Shown: positions 17,568 to 26,806, numbered from the stretch's first letter. The stretch is DNA of 64,000 bases from Mucilaginibacter flavus (GCF_030409315.1 NZ_JAUFPS010000042.1:186001-250000); one strand, 5' to 3'. Numbers and translations are program-made. The notes: generated by a model not told the origin, from the sequence alone.

Positions 17568-20009
17568 ATGGATATTTTAACCTTATTTGTGTGCCTGCTC
17601 ATCGTTATTTTGGTGATTAACAGCAAGGGAAGTATAACCCGGCAACTCAACAAACAGAACGATGAGTTGCAAGCCCAGATATTGCAGCTTAAATTGATGA
17701 TTGATCAATTGAGGCGACTGGCATCCGGTGATGAAACAGCTAAATCAGATGAAAAACCTAAGCCCGTTACAAAAGAGGCCCCGGTTGTTAAAACACCCGA
17801 TGAACCAATCGTAGTTACGCCGGTAATACCGGTTGTGGTAGAAGTTGATATTAAGGCCGAACTTGTAGAACCTTTAACCCTTGAAAAACAATCAGAAGTG
17901 ATTAGCGACAGTTTATCCACCATACATCGCCCTGTAAAAACCAATGCTCACATTCCGCCAACTCCGGCCGAACCAAAGCCATCTTTTTTTGAAAGCCACC
18001 CTGATCTGGAGAAATTCATTGGCGAAAACCTGATCAATAAAATTGGCATTGCCATATTGGTGTTGGCCATTGGCTACTTTGTAAAGTTTGCTATTGATAA
18101 TAACTGGGTTGGTCCGCTGGGGCGTATCGGTATTGGCGTGGCTTGCGGCGCTATTTTAATAGGGATAGCCCATCGGTTACGCAATAGTTATAAGGCGTTT
18201 AGTTCGGTATTGGCCGGCGGCGGTTTGGCGGTGTTTTATTTTATTATTACGCTGGGGCATCACCAGTTTCATTTACCCGATAGCCAGGTGGCCGCATTTG
18301 TTATTTTGATAGTGATCACCATTTTCGCGGTGCTGCTTGCCTTGTTGTATGATAAGCAGGAACTGGCGGTTATCGCTTTGGTGGGCGGCTTTGCCAGTCC
18401 GTTTATGGTAAGTACCGGCAAAGCCAATTATGATGCTTTGTTTATTTACCTGCTGATATTGAACACCGGTCTGCTGGTTATCGCCTACTATAAAGCGTGG
18501 CGGGTGCTTAACATTGTATCCTTTGCCTTTACCGTACTGGTATTTGGCGGCGTGGTGTATACGCTTACCCCGGCTACATACCATTACGGCTTTATATATG
18601 CCAGCATATTTTACGTACTGTACTTTGCCATTAATGTGGCCAATAATGTAAAGGAAAACAAAAAGTTTATAGGCTCTGATTTCAGTATCCTGCTGCTTAA
18701 CACGGGTTTGTATTTTGGCGTAGGTCTGTACCTGCTTACCATGATGCACGAGCAGCAATTCAGGGGCTTATTTTGTGTGAGTTTGGCTGTGGTGAACCTT
18801 GTTTTATCATACATCCTGTTCCGCAACCGTAAGGTTGATACCAATGTGCTGTACCTGCTTATTGGTATTACGCTCACGTTTATTTCATTAGCCGCGCCAA
18901 TTCAGTTACATGGTAACAGTATTACGCTTTTCTGGGCTACCGAAACGGTGTTGTTGTACTGGCTATATCTGCGCTCGTCTATCAAACTCATGAGACTGAC
19001 ATCGCTTATTTTATATACAGCCATGTTGCTGAGCCTGTTTATGGACTGGTACCAGATATACATTTACCAACAGGGCACATTAACCATTATTGCCAACAAG
19101 GGATTTATTACAACGCTGGTAGCCGCAGTCAGTTCATCGCTGATGTTTGTGCTGATAAGACGCGATCAGGAGCAGGGCAAAGGCGATGTCAAAATAAGCC
19201 CGTATATCTTTAGTACGATAGGTCTTGCGTTATTATTTTTAAGCGGACTTTTAGAAGTGAACCACCAGTTTTCGAATCGCTATCCCGAAACATCATTAAA
19301 CATCTTGTACATGATGCTGTATACGCCGGCATTTATTTATGCCTATTACCTGGTATCGCTAAAAGTTACCGTATTGCGATTTAATGATAGCTTGCGCATT
19401 GGAATCCTGGTGGTTGCTATCACTATTTACCTGGCGGTGATGCCTGGTTTCTTTAGCCTGCTTACCGATATGCTGACATTAAAAAAAACGCCGCTAAGTC
19501 ATTACTCGGCGCATTGGATCAGTGCCTTGTTTATATGCCTCTTGTTTTACCGCCTCATCCGCCTGTGCCAGTCTACGTTAGATGCTGGTATGAAAACCCT
19601 TTTTACTTGGATCATCAGCGCCGGTGTTGTCGCATTTTTAAGTCTGGAAATTTGCCTGTTGAGCAACCTGCTGTTCTACAGTAAAATGCACGATATTGAC
19701 AGGATTGAAACGGTTTACATCAAAACTACGCTGCCTATTTTATGGGGACTGCTGTCGTTCGCGTTGATGTGGCTGGGTATGCGGTATAAAATGCGCACCA
19801 TGCGTATTGTATCGTTAAGCCTGTTTTCGCTTACATTATTAAAACTATTTTTGTTTGATATTGTGGATATCCCGCAGGCCGGTAAAATAGCGGCATTCTT
19901 TTGCCTGGGTATTTTGCTGCTCATAATATCGTTCATGTACCAAAAGGTTAAAAAAATTATTGTTGATGATGAAACCACCAAAAAGGCCGATGAGCCTAAG
20001 GAAGAATAG
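17568..20009 (+). CDS. DUF2339 multispanning membrane protein
   Basis: 813 residues from ATG at 17568 (MDILTLFVCLLIVILVI); the longer frame from 17505 begins in the repeat region. After one N-terminal membrane segment comes a coiled-coil/proline-rich linker (about 25-150, with KQNDELQAQILQLKLMIDQL). Then ENLINKIGIAILVLAIGYFVKFAIDNNWVGPLGRI and about twenty hydrophobic segments follow to the C-terminus, the pattern of DUF2339 inner-membrane proteins. The biochemical role is unknown. It overlaps the DUF3999 gene by 20 nt; these two families are commonly paired, so they probably act together in the envelope. Confidence 0.88.
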   Translation: MDILTLFVCLLIVILVINSKGSITRQLNKQNDELQAQILQLKLMIDQLRRLASGDETAKSDEKPKPVTKEAPVVKTPDEPIVVTPVIPVVVEVDIKAELVEPLTLEKQSEVISDSLSTIHRPVKTNAHIPPTPAEPKPSFFESHPDLEKFIGENLINKIGIAILVLAIGYFVKFAIDNNWVGPLGRIGIGVACGAILIGIAHRLRNSYKAFSSVLAGGGLAVFYFIITLGHHQFHLPDSQVAAFVILIVITIFAVLLALLYDKQELAVIALVGGFASPFMVSTGKANYDALFIYLLILNTGLLVIAYYKAWRVLNIVSFAFTVLVFGGVVYTLTPATYHYGFIYASIFYVLYFAINVANNVKENKKFIGSDFSILLLNTGLYFGVGLYLLTMMHEQQFRGLFCVSLAVVNLVLSYILFRNRKVDTNVLYLLIGITLTFISLAAPIQLHGNSITLFWATETVLLYWLYLRSSIKLMRLTSLILYTAMLLSLFMDWYQIYIYQQGTLTIIANKGFITTLVAAVSSSLMFVLIRRDQEQGKGDVKISPYIFSTIGLALLFLSGLLEVNHQFSNRYPETSLNILYMMLYTPAFIYAYYLVSLKVTVLRFNDSLRIGILVVAITIYLAVMPGFFSLLTDMLTLKKTPLSHYSAHWISALFICLLFYRLIRLCQSTLDAGMKTLFTWIISAGVVAFLSLEICLLSNLLFYSKMHDIDRIETVYIKTTLPILWGLLSFALMWLGMRYKMRTMRIVSLSLFSLTLLKLFLFDIVDIPQAGKIAAFFCLGILLLIISFMYQKVKKIIVDDETTKKADEPKEE

Positions 20010-21210
20010 CATTGTATTAACCGCGTTATTTTGCGGCTTAACGCTTGCTGCATCGGCACAAAAAACTTTTAAATATGGTGCCGCGCTGCAAAAGGCAGAT
20101 AGTACGGGCTTTTACCGCATTAACCTGCAGCCGGCCTTTATTGCCAAAGCAAAGGGCGATATGGCCGATATCAGGATAACTGATGCCAAAGGCAATTTTG
20201 TGCCTTATATACAGGCAGGCAGCCTGCCGCAAAAAGATCAGAAAAGTTTTGTTGTTTTTAATACGATAGACGCTCGTCTGCCCACTGATACCGGCACCAC
20301 CTACGTGGTTGAAAACAAAACGGGGCTGCCGCTTGATCGCCTTTGGATAAAGCTGCAAAATACCGCCGTGCAGCGTAAAGTAAACCTGGTGGGCAGCGAT
20401 GACCTTAAACAATGGTTTGCCATACAGGAAAATATCCCACTACAGGAAGCCGTACAAAACAGCGAGGGCACTTACATGCAATCGCTCTCATTCCCAGCCA
20501 GCAGTTACCGCTATTTAAAGCTATTGGTTGATGATAAAAACAAAACGCCTATCAAATTTTTGCAGGCCGGTGTTTATACCGCGTATGCCGCCATGCTGGC
20601 TTACACCCCTATCCCCGGACTTACATTTACCCGTGCTGATAGTAACAAGATCACCTTTATCAATATAAAACTGAATGATAATTACCAGGTAAACAAGCTG
20701 CATCTTAATATCACCGCGCCCAAATACTTTAAACGAAGCGTTATCATTTATCAGGTAATTGGCGGCTATAAAGAAGCCGTTTTAGAGGCCGAACTAAATT
20801 CCATAAAAAACAACGATCTGCTTTTTGCCGCGAAAGCAAAACAACTGCAAATACAGATCAGCAATGGCGATAATCAGCCTTTAGCTATCAGCGATATCAA
20901 GGCCTATCAATCCGACGAATACATTATCAGTTACCTGGAAGGCAAACAAAGCTATCACCTGCTTGCCGGCGACTCCACCGCCCAGGCACCCGAATACGAT
21001 TTGAAGTTTTTTGCCGATAGCATAAAGGATAATATCCCGGCAATTAATCATCAAGCTATCGTTAAAAATACCGTAGCCATCGCCGAAAAACCAAAAGCAG
21101 CTAAAGATTATACGGTGCTGATCTGGCTTGCCATCATTGCCGCTGTTGGTGTATTGCTACTGCTTACTTTAAAGATGGTGAAGGAAGTGGGGAAGAAGGC
21201 GGGAGAATAA
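19990..21210 (+). CDS. DUF3999 family exported protein with C-terminal membrane anchor
   Basis: 406 residues from ATG at 19990 (MSLRKNSIVLTALFCGLTLA, signal peptide to ASAQ). The frame is open from 19960, but that start would sit deeper inside the DUF2339 gene and lack a clean signal peptide. The body is beta-rich and mostly exported; a single membrane helix near the end (YTVLIWLAIIAAVGVLLLLT) leaves a short basic tail. The function is unknown; the overlap with DUF2339 argues for a two-protein complex. Confidence rests on the pairing and overall features rather than on catalytic motifs. Confidence 0.8.
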   Translation: MSLRKNSIVLTALFCGLTLAASAQKTFKYGAALQKADSTGFYRINLQPAFIAKAKGDMADIRITDAKGNFVPYIQAGSLPQKDQKSFVVFNTIDARLPTDTGTTYVVENKTGLPLDRLWIKLQNTAVQRKVNLVGSDDLKQWFAIQENIPLQEAVQNSEGTYMQSLSFPASSYRYLKLLVDDKNKTPIKFLQAGVYTAYAAMLAYTPIPGLTFTRADSNKITFINIKLNDNYQVNKLHLNITAPKYFKRSVIIYQVIGGYKEAVLEAELNSIKNNDLLFAAKAKQLQIQISNGDNQPLAISDIKAYQSDEYIISYLEGKQSYHLLAGDSTAQAPEYDLKFFADSIKDNIPAINHQAIVKNTVAIAEKPKAAKDYTVLIWLAIIAAVGVLLLLTLKMVKEVGKKAGE

Positions 21211-21262
21211 CGATAAGGTTTAGATTAAATTGTGTTATTTGTTTTTGCGCCCCAGGATTTTA

Positions 21263-21372
21263 AATCCCCTCTTGAGAGGGGGCGCGAAGGAATGAGCGAT
21301 GGCAGGGGGGTGTTTAGCCCGCGTTCTACTCGTTTATATAAACACACCCCTCCGCCCCTCTCAAGAGGGGAA
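21263..21372. repeat. Palindromic intergenic element (CCCCTCTTGAGAGGGG family)
   Basis: CCCCTCTTGAGAGGGG (21266-21281) and CCCCTCTCAAGAGGGG (21355-21370) are each palindromic and are mutually inverted. Inside them GGGGGGTGTTTA faces TAAACACACCCC. It lies after the DUF3999 gene and could act as a bidirectional transcription barrier; no coding potential. Confidence 0.65.
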
Positions 21373-21408
21373 TCGCACATGCCCTCTGTTTTTATCGTAT
21401 CGTTATCC

Positions 21409-21451
21409 TTACCTTTTGATACTCAAAATATCATGAATAGCATACTCCGCT
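21409..21451 (-). pseudogene. 3'-end fragment of a TIGR01777 epimerase gene (duplicate of the end of the 23215-24144 gene)
   Basis: On the minus strand this piece reads in frame AEYAIHDILSIKR followed by TAA. The intact epimerase gene ends AEYAIHDILSIKG then TAG. The 33 nucleotides 21419-21451 are identical to 23225-23257. The fragment is therefore either the original end of the epimerase gene, displaced by a 1.8-kb insertion, or a copy made when the desaturase segment arrived. Confidence 0.7.
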
Positions 21452-21452
21452 C

Positions 21453-21608
21453 GTTGTTGGTGTTGTCACCAACAACAGGTTCGGGTACCCAGCAATGGTC
21501 GATTACCTAAAAAACACTAAGAATTGCTACTTGATGTTTTGGAACAATGGCAAGATTTTCTTAGTGATGATAGCGCCGGATAAAGTTGTTGGTGACAACA
21601 CCAACAAC
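21453..21608. repeat. Element bounded by 24-bp inverted hairpin repeats
   Basis: The left end 21453-21476 and right end 21585-21608 are perfect inverted repeats; each is itself a hairpin, GTTGTTGGTG with CACCAACAAC around a 4-nt loop. A second inverted pair inside is CACTAAGAA / TTCTTAGTG. The element begins 2 bp after the 33-bp epimerase-end repeat and stops 9 bp before the stop codon of the desaturase pseudogene. No transposase. Confidence 0.7.
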
Positions 21609-21617
21609 GGGCGGGCT

Positions 21618-23089
21618 TTAATTATTCAGCAACTGATCGGCAACTATTTTACTGCCAACAATGCATGCTACGGTGCCAAGACCGGGCCAGGTGGTGTCGC
21701 CGACCATTCTGAAGTTTTTTATACCAATATCATGTGGCATCGCTTTCTGATTTGAGTTTTGTAAATTTTGCCTGATACCGCCAACGGTACCGTTTATCCT
21801 TCCGGTATATTTTTGATACGTACGTGGTGTCCCCACCTCATATAACACCGCGTTTGTGCCTAATTGAGGATATACCTGCTTTGCCAAATTAATCAAATGT
21901 TTGCCCATGTCTTCTTTTTTCTGCTGATAAGCTTCTTCGGTAAGATGCCGCCATTCGCTAAGCTTGCAGTGTGTCGATATCATTACTGCCCTGTATTCCT
22001 TGGGGGCACTATCAGTATCGCCCTGGGCCGAAACAGAAATAAACATATTGTTCCCGTTGCCCAGCGGTAAATTATAATCATATAATAGCTGGTGATGCGT
22101 AATAGGTTGACAGCTCACTTCAGATTCGGGTACGCCCAAAAAAACAACAATAGCGCTTTCGTAGCGGTCGTTATCTCTTGTAACGTAACGGTTTAAAATC
22201 TGTTTTATATTAGGCGGAGCAATAGTCATCGTGTTTTCGGCAGGTATCGCGCTTACAACCTGCCTGGCCAGGAAAGTTCCTTTCCTGGTTATAACCATAT
22301 AGCCGTTGTTCATGGACTCTAACTTTTCAACCCTGTGGCCTACTAATAACACTCCGCCCAGTTTTTTATAATGAGCGGTTAAGTTTGCCCAAAAACCTTT
22401 CATCCCACCCTTGGCTCGTCGCAATCCGGCGCCGCGTATGGTCATTCCAAGGGCCGCGTTAATTAAGGGGCTTCTTCAAGGGTACTATTTACAGTGTCTT
22501 CTACCAGCATAGATAGTACCGCCTTTAACTCCCGGTCGTTTTCAAGTCCATTTTTTTTTAAAATATCTATTACGGTACAGTTTAAAAAACGGCCCAGCAA
22601 AATATTACTGATACCAATTGAATTAACCGCGTTTAAAGCGTCTCCAATGTTCTGGATAGGCAATTTCACACCCTTGCTGCTGGCCTGCCAAAACACACGC
22701 GCCAGCTTATCCATTAAAGCCCAGAAACGTGCATGGGCAGGTGTGTTTCCTAACTTTGCTATTCTTTCCTGGTGCCATTTATTTTTATCGCGGTAAAGCT
22801 GGATCGACTTGCCAGGCAACCATAACCGGTAATCCAACGGTTCCGATTCGGGCATTTTCAGACCTATGGCGTTGAGTAATTCGCCGCCAATACCGCCTTG
22901 CTCAAAGTCAACAAGCGTAGTGGCGCCAACATCAAAGCTAAATCCTTTTTTGGAAAAGAAGCCCGCGCAGCCGCCCGGCTGACCATGCGCTTCTAAAATC
23001 AGGGTTGATTTTCCCGCTGCCTGGAGCCTGGTAGCAGTTGCCATGCCGGCAACTCCACATCCTATAATAACTACGTCGTAACTCTGCAT
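21618..23089 (-). pseudogene. CrtI-type phytoene desaturase / FAD-dependent oxidoreductase, split by a frameshift
   Basis: The N-terminal part (23089-22463) has the FAD-binding motif VVIIGCGVAGMATATRLQAAG, then GGCAGFFSKKGFSFDVGATT, and stops after STLEEAP. The C-terminal part (22445-21618) begins GMTIRGAGLRRAKGGMKGFW and ends DTTWPGLGTVACIVGSKIV, the family's C-terminal FAD motif. The break lies at the run GGGG 22467-22470 (CCCC on the coding strand). One extra C would restore EEAPLINAALGMTIRG and a continuous protein of 490 residues, normal for CrtI. So a single-base deletion, a sequencing error or a phase-variable run are the options. It probably acted on a carotenoid or related polyene. 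The segment lies between two 33-bp direct repeats, which suggests insertion. Confidence 0.85.
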
Positions 23090-23214
23090 TTGTCGAGATA
23101 AAATAAGATAAATATTTCGGTACTCAAGGCCCTCTTTTCATTTTGCCCAACCAACCGAAGTTAGAGGAGTAATGCGCCCCTGGGAACAGACATGTTGGAA
23201 GGACGCTTTAGTGG

Positions 23215-24144
23215 CTACCCCTTTATACTCAAAATATCATGAATAGCATACTCCGCTTTTTCATATTGAAAAATAAAACCTGCATCTAACAAGCGCTGCG
23301 GTTTTACCCAGCGGCTTTTCAATATCAGTTCTGTTTCGGTACCGATTACTTTAGCGCCAATTTCAAGCAGCCATTGGGGGGCCGGTAAGCCAATAGGCAT
23401 GCCGTATGCCTTGCGAATGTGGCGCATAAAATCAGCGTTTTTTTCACCATATGGTGCGGTGCAATTGTAAACGCCCTCCATTTCGGGATGATCGAGCAGG
23501 TATTGGGTGCTGCGGGCGACGTCATGTTCATGCACCCAGGCCAGGTATTGCTCGCCATCACCTTGTTTGCCGCCCATGCCCAGTTTTACCAGGTTAAGCA
23601 AGCGCGGAAAAACGCTGTTGCTGCGCCCAAGCACAATGCCCATGCGCAAGGCAATTTTACGGGTATGCGGGGTTTCGCTCTGGTAAAAGGTGCTTTCCCA
23701 AATGTTGCATACATCAATGCTGAAGCCGTAGCCTATTTCACCAGTTAGTTCGTCCTGCGGGTGGTCCTGGGCGTGGCGGTAAATGGTGGCAGAGGTAATA
23801 TTGATCCAGAGTTTTGGCGGATCGGTCATTTTATGGATCACATCGCCCAGGAGTTTGGTAGGCACCACCCGTGATGCGATGATTTCGGCCTTATTCTTTT
23901 TGGTGTAACGGCAATTTACGTTTTTGCCGCAAAGATTAATGAGCATATCGGCATGGGTTAACTGCACTGTCCAGCCGTTTTCTGTTTTGCCGTCCCAAAC
24001 CACCGTGCGGATATTATCAACAGCAGGGGCCTGTTTGCGGGCCAGGATGATTACTTCATCGGCCAGGTTTTTATAGTATTTGGCAAGTACCGTGCCCAGG
24101 TAACCGTTACCGCCGGCAAGCACAATTTTTTTATAAGGTTTCAT
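23215..24144 (-). CDS. TIGR01777-family NAD(P)-binding epimerase-like protein (DUF1731 C-terminus)
   Basis: 309 residues from ATG at 24144 (MKPYKKIVLAGGNGYLGTVL); the 46 extra codons upstream overlap the preceding DCC gene and are not used. The Rossmann motif is AGGNGYLG; LINLCGKNVNCRY (~80) and the block ISSATIY/YRHAQD-like ITSATIYRHAQD (~125-136) follow the extended SDR pattern. The C-terminal GMPIGLPAPQWLLEIGAKVIGTETELILKSRWVKPQRL is the DUF1731 region. Function unknown; it starts 5 bp after the DCC-family gene. Its last 11 codons recur at 21419-21451, so its 3' end was touched by an insertion; the final residue is Gly here and Arg in the other copy. Confidence 0.82.
   Translation of the reverse strand: MKPYKKIVLAGGNGYLGTVLAKYYKNLADEVIILARKQAPAVDNIRTVVWDGKTENGWTVQLTHADMLINLCGKNVNCRYTKKNKAEIIASRVVPTKLLGDVIHKMTDPPKLWINITSATIYRHAQDHPQDELTGEIGYGFSIDVCNIWESTFYQSETPHTRKIALRMGIVLGRSNSVFPRLLNLVKLGMGGKQGDGEQYLAWVHEHDVARSTQYLLDHPEMEGVYNCTAPYGEKNADFMRHIRKAYGMPIGLPAPQWLLEIGAKVIGTETELILKSRWVKPQRLLDAGFIFQYEKAEYAIHDILSIKG
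23225..23257 (-). repeat. 33-bp direct repeat, right copy (left copy 21419-21451)
   Basis: Identical over 33 bases with 21419-21451 and in the same orientation. It starts ATACTCAAAATATCATG and ends CATACTCCGCT. It lies inside the coding end of the epimerase gene. The two copies bracket a 1.8-kb segment that contains the broken desaturase gene. Confidence 0.85.
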
Positions 24145-24149
24145 GGCTT

Positions 24150-24968
24150 TTAATTTAAAATGATGAACAATAATGCAATGCGATAACACACCCAGGTAAT
24201 AGTCATTACCCAGCCTAATTGCAATAATTTGGTGCGGCGTATATGCTCTAAAAACATCAGCCCGGCCACGCCCATAAAGCAAATGGTAGCAGGCAATGGC
24301 CCAAGCTTAAACCAATGACTAACAGCCAAGGGAATAAGCAATAACAGGCTGCCTGCAAAAGAGATAGTCATCATGTTGCCAAGGTACGTCCACATTTTTT
24401 CTTTGGCAAAGGTGCTGATCACCAATGCCTGGAAAATAACCTGGCCGCCGCAAATCATGTATTCGCGGTAGGCGTTGCCAAGTGGTACCATCCCTACCAG
24501 CAAATGCGCGTACCGGGTGAGTATAAAACCCGTGCAAAACCAGGTGAATAACAAATAGGCGATGCGGTAATGCAATTTGAAAGTAGGCTGATAGGCAAAA
24601 CCGGCGTCTTCGGCAGTGGGCGGGATAATAACCCGGCGGTTGTAAGACACAAAGGCATAAACCTTGCTCATTAACCACACAAAAGGATTAAAAGCAAATA
24701 GGGGAGCAAATACAGGCCAGGCGTTCCCCAATATTTTAAACAGGCTTTTAATGCCATAAGTAACCTCGCCGCTTTTCATATCAATAAGGGCAATTTCATT
24801 AACGGCGCGTTGCCTGTCATAAACCGGGCAATTGTTTTGAGGCATGGTTTGGTAGGCTGCCCTGCCGGCATCATCAAGCATACCGGTTTTTACAAAGGCT
24901 TTGGTATATACACGGCACATGGGGCATTCTGCATCAAAAAGTACCATGTGGTTGCTAAGCGTTTTCAT
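24150..24968 (-). CDS. DCC-family thiol-disulfide oxidoreductase-like protein with membrane domain
   Basis: 272 residues. The N-terminal DCC/DUF393 domain (about 1-105) holds VLFDAECPMCRVYTKAF with a CPMC redox motif near residue 15. About six hydrophobic segments follow (for example IAYLLFTWFCTGFILTRYAHL and MWTYLGNMMTISFAGSLLLLI), so this is a fusion of a soluble redox-like domain and a membrane part, as seen in other Bacteroidota. It is upstream of, and 5 bp from, the TIGR01777 epimerase, and the two are probably co-transcribed. The precise role is not known. Confidence 0.75.
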   Translation of the reverse strand: MKTLSNHMVLFDAECPMCRVYTKAFVKTGMLDDAGRAAYQTMPQNNCPVYDRQRAVNEIALIDMKSGEVTYGIKSLFKILGNAWPVFAPLFAFNPFVWLMSKVYAFVSYNRRVIIPPTAEDAGFAYQPTFKLHYRIAYLLFTWFCTGFILTRYAHLLVGMVPLGNAYREYMICGGQVIFQALVISTFAKEKMWTYLGNMMTISFAGSLLLLIPLAVSHWFKLGPLPATICFMGVAGLMFLEHIRRTKLLQLGWVMTITWVCYRIALLFIILN

Positions 24969-25084
24969 TGTAGTAAAGGTTTGTTATTGTTTAACAAGAC
25001 AAATGTACGGTTTGTTTTGAATTTTCAATAAATACTGAAAATATATTTATTGGTTTTTTGTACCATACCTGTATTTGCTTTTTC

Positions 25085-25465
25085 GGCGGTGGAGGTAGCA
25101 CCTACGGTGCATAAATGTTTTATGGTTTTTTTCTACAAACAGGTAGCTGCTATGCGGCAGGTATAGCGGCGTTGGATGCCGGCGGTTGTATATTTACGTT
25201 TAAAGTGGTTATTACTATACCTTACGCTCTGTCGCATAGCGTAAGGTCATTAAGTTAAGGATTTTCTCCCCCATAGGGGGTAAAGCTTTGTAGAAAAAAC
25301 AAGAAACAGCCCCCGTGCCGTAGGTACGGAACCTGAGTAGCGTACCTACGGCACGCAAAAAATATTAATTTCTCGCATGCTACAAAGCTTTTGCTCCGAT
25401 GGAGCAACCTGTCAATCTCTTAACTTAATGACATTGAGCATAGCGGCTACCTGTTTCCAGTTGTA
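25085..25465. repeat. Composite intergenic palindromic repeat carrying a nested TIR element
   Basis: ACAGGTAGCTGCTATGCGG (near 25140-25158) and its near complement GCATAGCGGCTACCTGTTTCC (near 25438-25458) form an outer inverted repeat around the 25246-25432 element. GTAGCACCTACGGTGCATAAA near 25096 belongs to the common short palindrome type also seen near 29400 and 36340. This repeat material fills most of the 600-bp gap between the DCC gene and asd; apart from an unproven asd promoter nothing else is seen there. Confidence 0.55.
25246..25432. repeat. Second MITE-like element with GTCATTAAGTTAAG termini
   Basis: GTCATTAAGTTAAG (25246-25259) and its exact complement (25419-25432) bound 187 bp. 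Nested inside are AAAGCTTTGTAG / CTACAAAGCTTT and a perfect 14-bp pair GTGCCGTAGGTACG (25315-25328) / CGTACCTACGGCAC (25341-25354). The termini match those of the element at 17144-17296, but the interior differs, so they are two members of one end-defined family. Confidence 0.72.
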
Positions 25466-25575
25466 TCTCCTTGTATAAGCTCTTCTCCGTTTTATTAACT
25501 ACTAACTCAGTAGATTATCAAATAAAATGTGCATATTTGGGGTTTAATATTTATTATTTAACAATTTAACACAAA

Positions 25576-26583
25576 ATGAAAGTCGCAGTAGTAGGTGCTA
25601 CTGGCTTAGTAGGCACCAAAATGTTGCAGGTTCTGGCAGAACGCAACTTCCCCGTTACAGAATTAATTCCCGTAGCTTCAGAGAAAAGTATTGGTAAAGA
25701 AATTACTTTTAAGGGTAAGCAGTTTAAGGTAGTTTCTGTTGAGGATGCGATTAAGATGAAGCCGGACGTTGCCATTTTCAGCGCCGGCGGAAGCACTTCA
25801 TTAACGCAGGCTCCGCTTTTCGCGGCTGCAGGCACCACTGTTATTGATAATTCATCGGCCTGGCGTATGGACCCAACCAAAAAACTGGTTGTGCCCGAAG
25901 TAAATGCCGATGTATTAACCGCCGATGACAAGATCATTGCCAACCCAAATTGCTCAACCATACAAATGGTAGTGGCTTTAAAACCACTGCACGATAAATA
26001 TAAAATTAAACGCGTAGTAGTATCTACCTACCAATCGGTAACAGGTACAGGCGTTAAGGCTGTTGACCAGTTGTTTAACGAGCGTAAAGGTATTGATGGC
26101 CCTAAGGTTTACCCTTATACTATCGACCTGAACGTGATTCCGCAGATTGATGTTTTCACCGACAATGGTTACACCAAAGAGGAAATGAAAATGATCCTGG
26201 AAACCAAAAAGATCATGGGCGATGATAGCATTAAAGTTACGGCTACCACCGTGCGTATCCCGGTTATGGGCGGTCACTCAGAATCTGTAAACATTGAGTT
26301 TTTACATGATTTTGATTTGAGTGAAGTCCGTGATCTGTTGGCTAATTCGCCAGGCATTGTTGTGGTTGATGATACCGCCAATCTTAAATACCCAATGCCG
26401 CTTGACGCGCACGATAAAGACGAGGTGTTTGTAGGTCGCTTACGCCGTGACGAAAGCCAGGATAATACGTTAAACTGCTGGATAGTATCAGATAACCTGC
26501 GTAAAGGTGCTGCTACCAATGCCGTACAAATTGCAGAATATCTTGCGGCAAAAAACCTCATCGGTCAGCCGGTTGAGGCATAA
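25576..26583 (+). CDS. asd: Aspartate-semialdehyde dehydrogenase
   Basis: 335 residues, standard length. It reduces beta-aspartyl phosphate to aspartate semialdehyde with NADPH, feeding lysine/diaminopimelate, threonine and methionine synthesis. N-terminal Rossmann motif VAVVGATGLVGTKML (residues 3-17); SAGGSTS and DNSSAWRMD (~75-100); active-site Cys in NPNCSTIQMV (~128-137); and the C-terminal GGHSESVNIEFLHDF (~234-248) with the catalytic His. It stands alone, followed by a strong terminator. Confidence 0.96.
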   Translation: MKVAVVGATGLVGTKMLQVLAERNFPVTELIPVASEKSIGKEITFKGKQFKVVSVEDAIKMKPDVAIFSAGGSTSLTQAPLFAAAGTTVIDNSSAWRMDPTKKLVVPEVNADVLTADDKIIANPNCSTIQMVVALKPLHDKYKIKRVVVSTYQSVTGTGVKAVDQLFNERKGIDGPKVYPYTIDLNVIPQIDVFTDNGYTKEEMKMILETKKIMGDDSIKVTATTVRIPVMGGHSESVNIEFLHDFDLSEVRDLLANSPGIVVVDDTANLKYPMPLDAHDKDEVFVGRLRRDESQDNTLNCWIVSDNLRKGAATNAVQIAEYLAAKNLIGQPVEA

Positions 26584-26630
26584 GTTTAATTGAGCCGGGG
26601 CTTGCCCCGTAAGTTTTAATAAAAGTTCAG

Positions 26631-26672
26631 AAGCCCGAAAACAGCAGTGTAATACTGCTGATTTCGGGCTTT
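26631..26672 (+). terminator. Rho-independent terminator after asd
   Basis: AAGCCCGAAAACAGCAGT pairs with ACTGCTGATTTCGGGCTT (one internal mismatch region) around a short GTAAT loop, followed on the plus strand by a run of T. The element starts 48 bp after the asd stop. Confidence 0.85.
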
Positions 26673-26806
26673 TTTGTACCGATATAACTTTATCTTTCAT
26701 AATTAAGTAAAAAGAGGCTTATTAACACAATTTAACAGTGCATTGCCGTTAACTTATTACGTTTAATAACGTCATTTGTATTTTAATTACATTATTTTAT
26801 TTCATC

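Noticed and set aside
18273..18758. 161-codon antisense frame within the DUF2339 gene
   Set aside because: Overlaps a conserved membrane-protein gene and shows no protein-like features of its own; a composition effect.
22463..22475. Programmed ribosomal frameshift in the desaturase gene
   Set aside because: The needed shift is at a C-run without a slippery heptamer, stop-codon context or downstream structure of the known kinds; mutation or sequencing error fits better.
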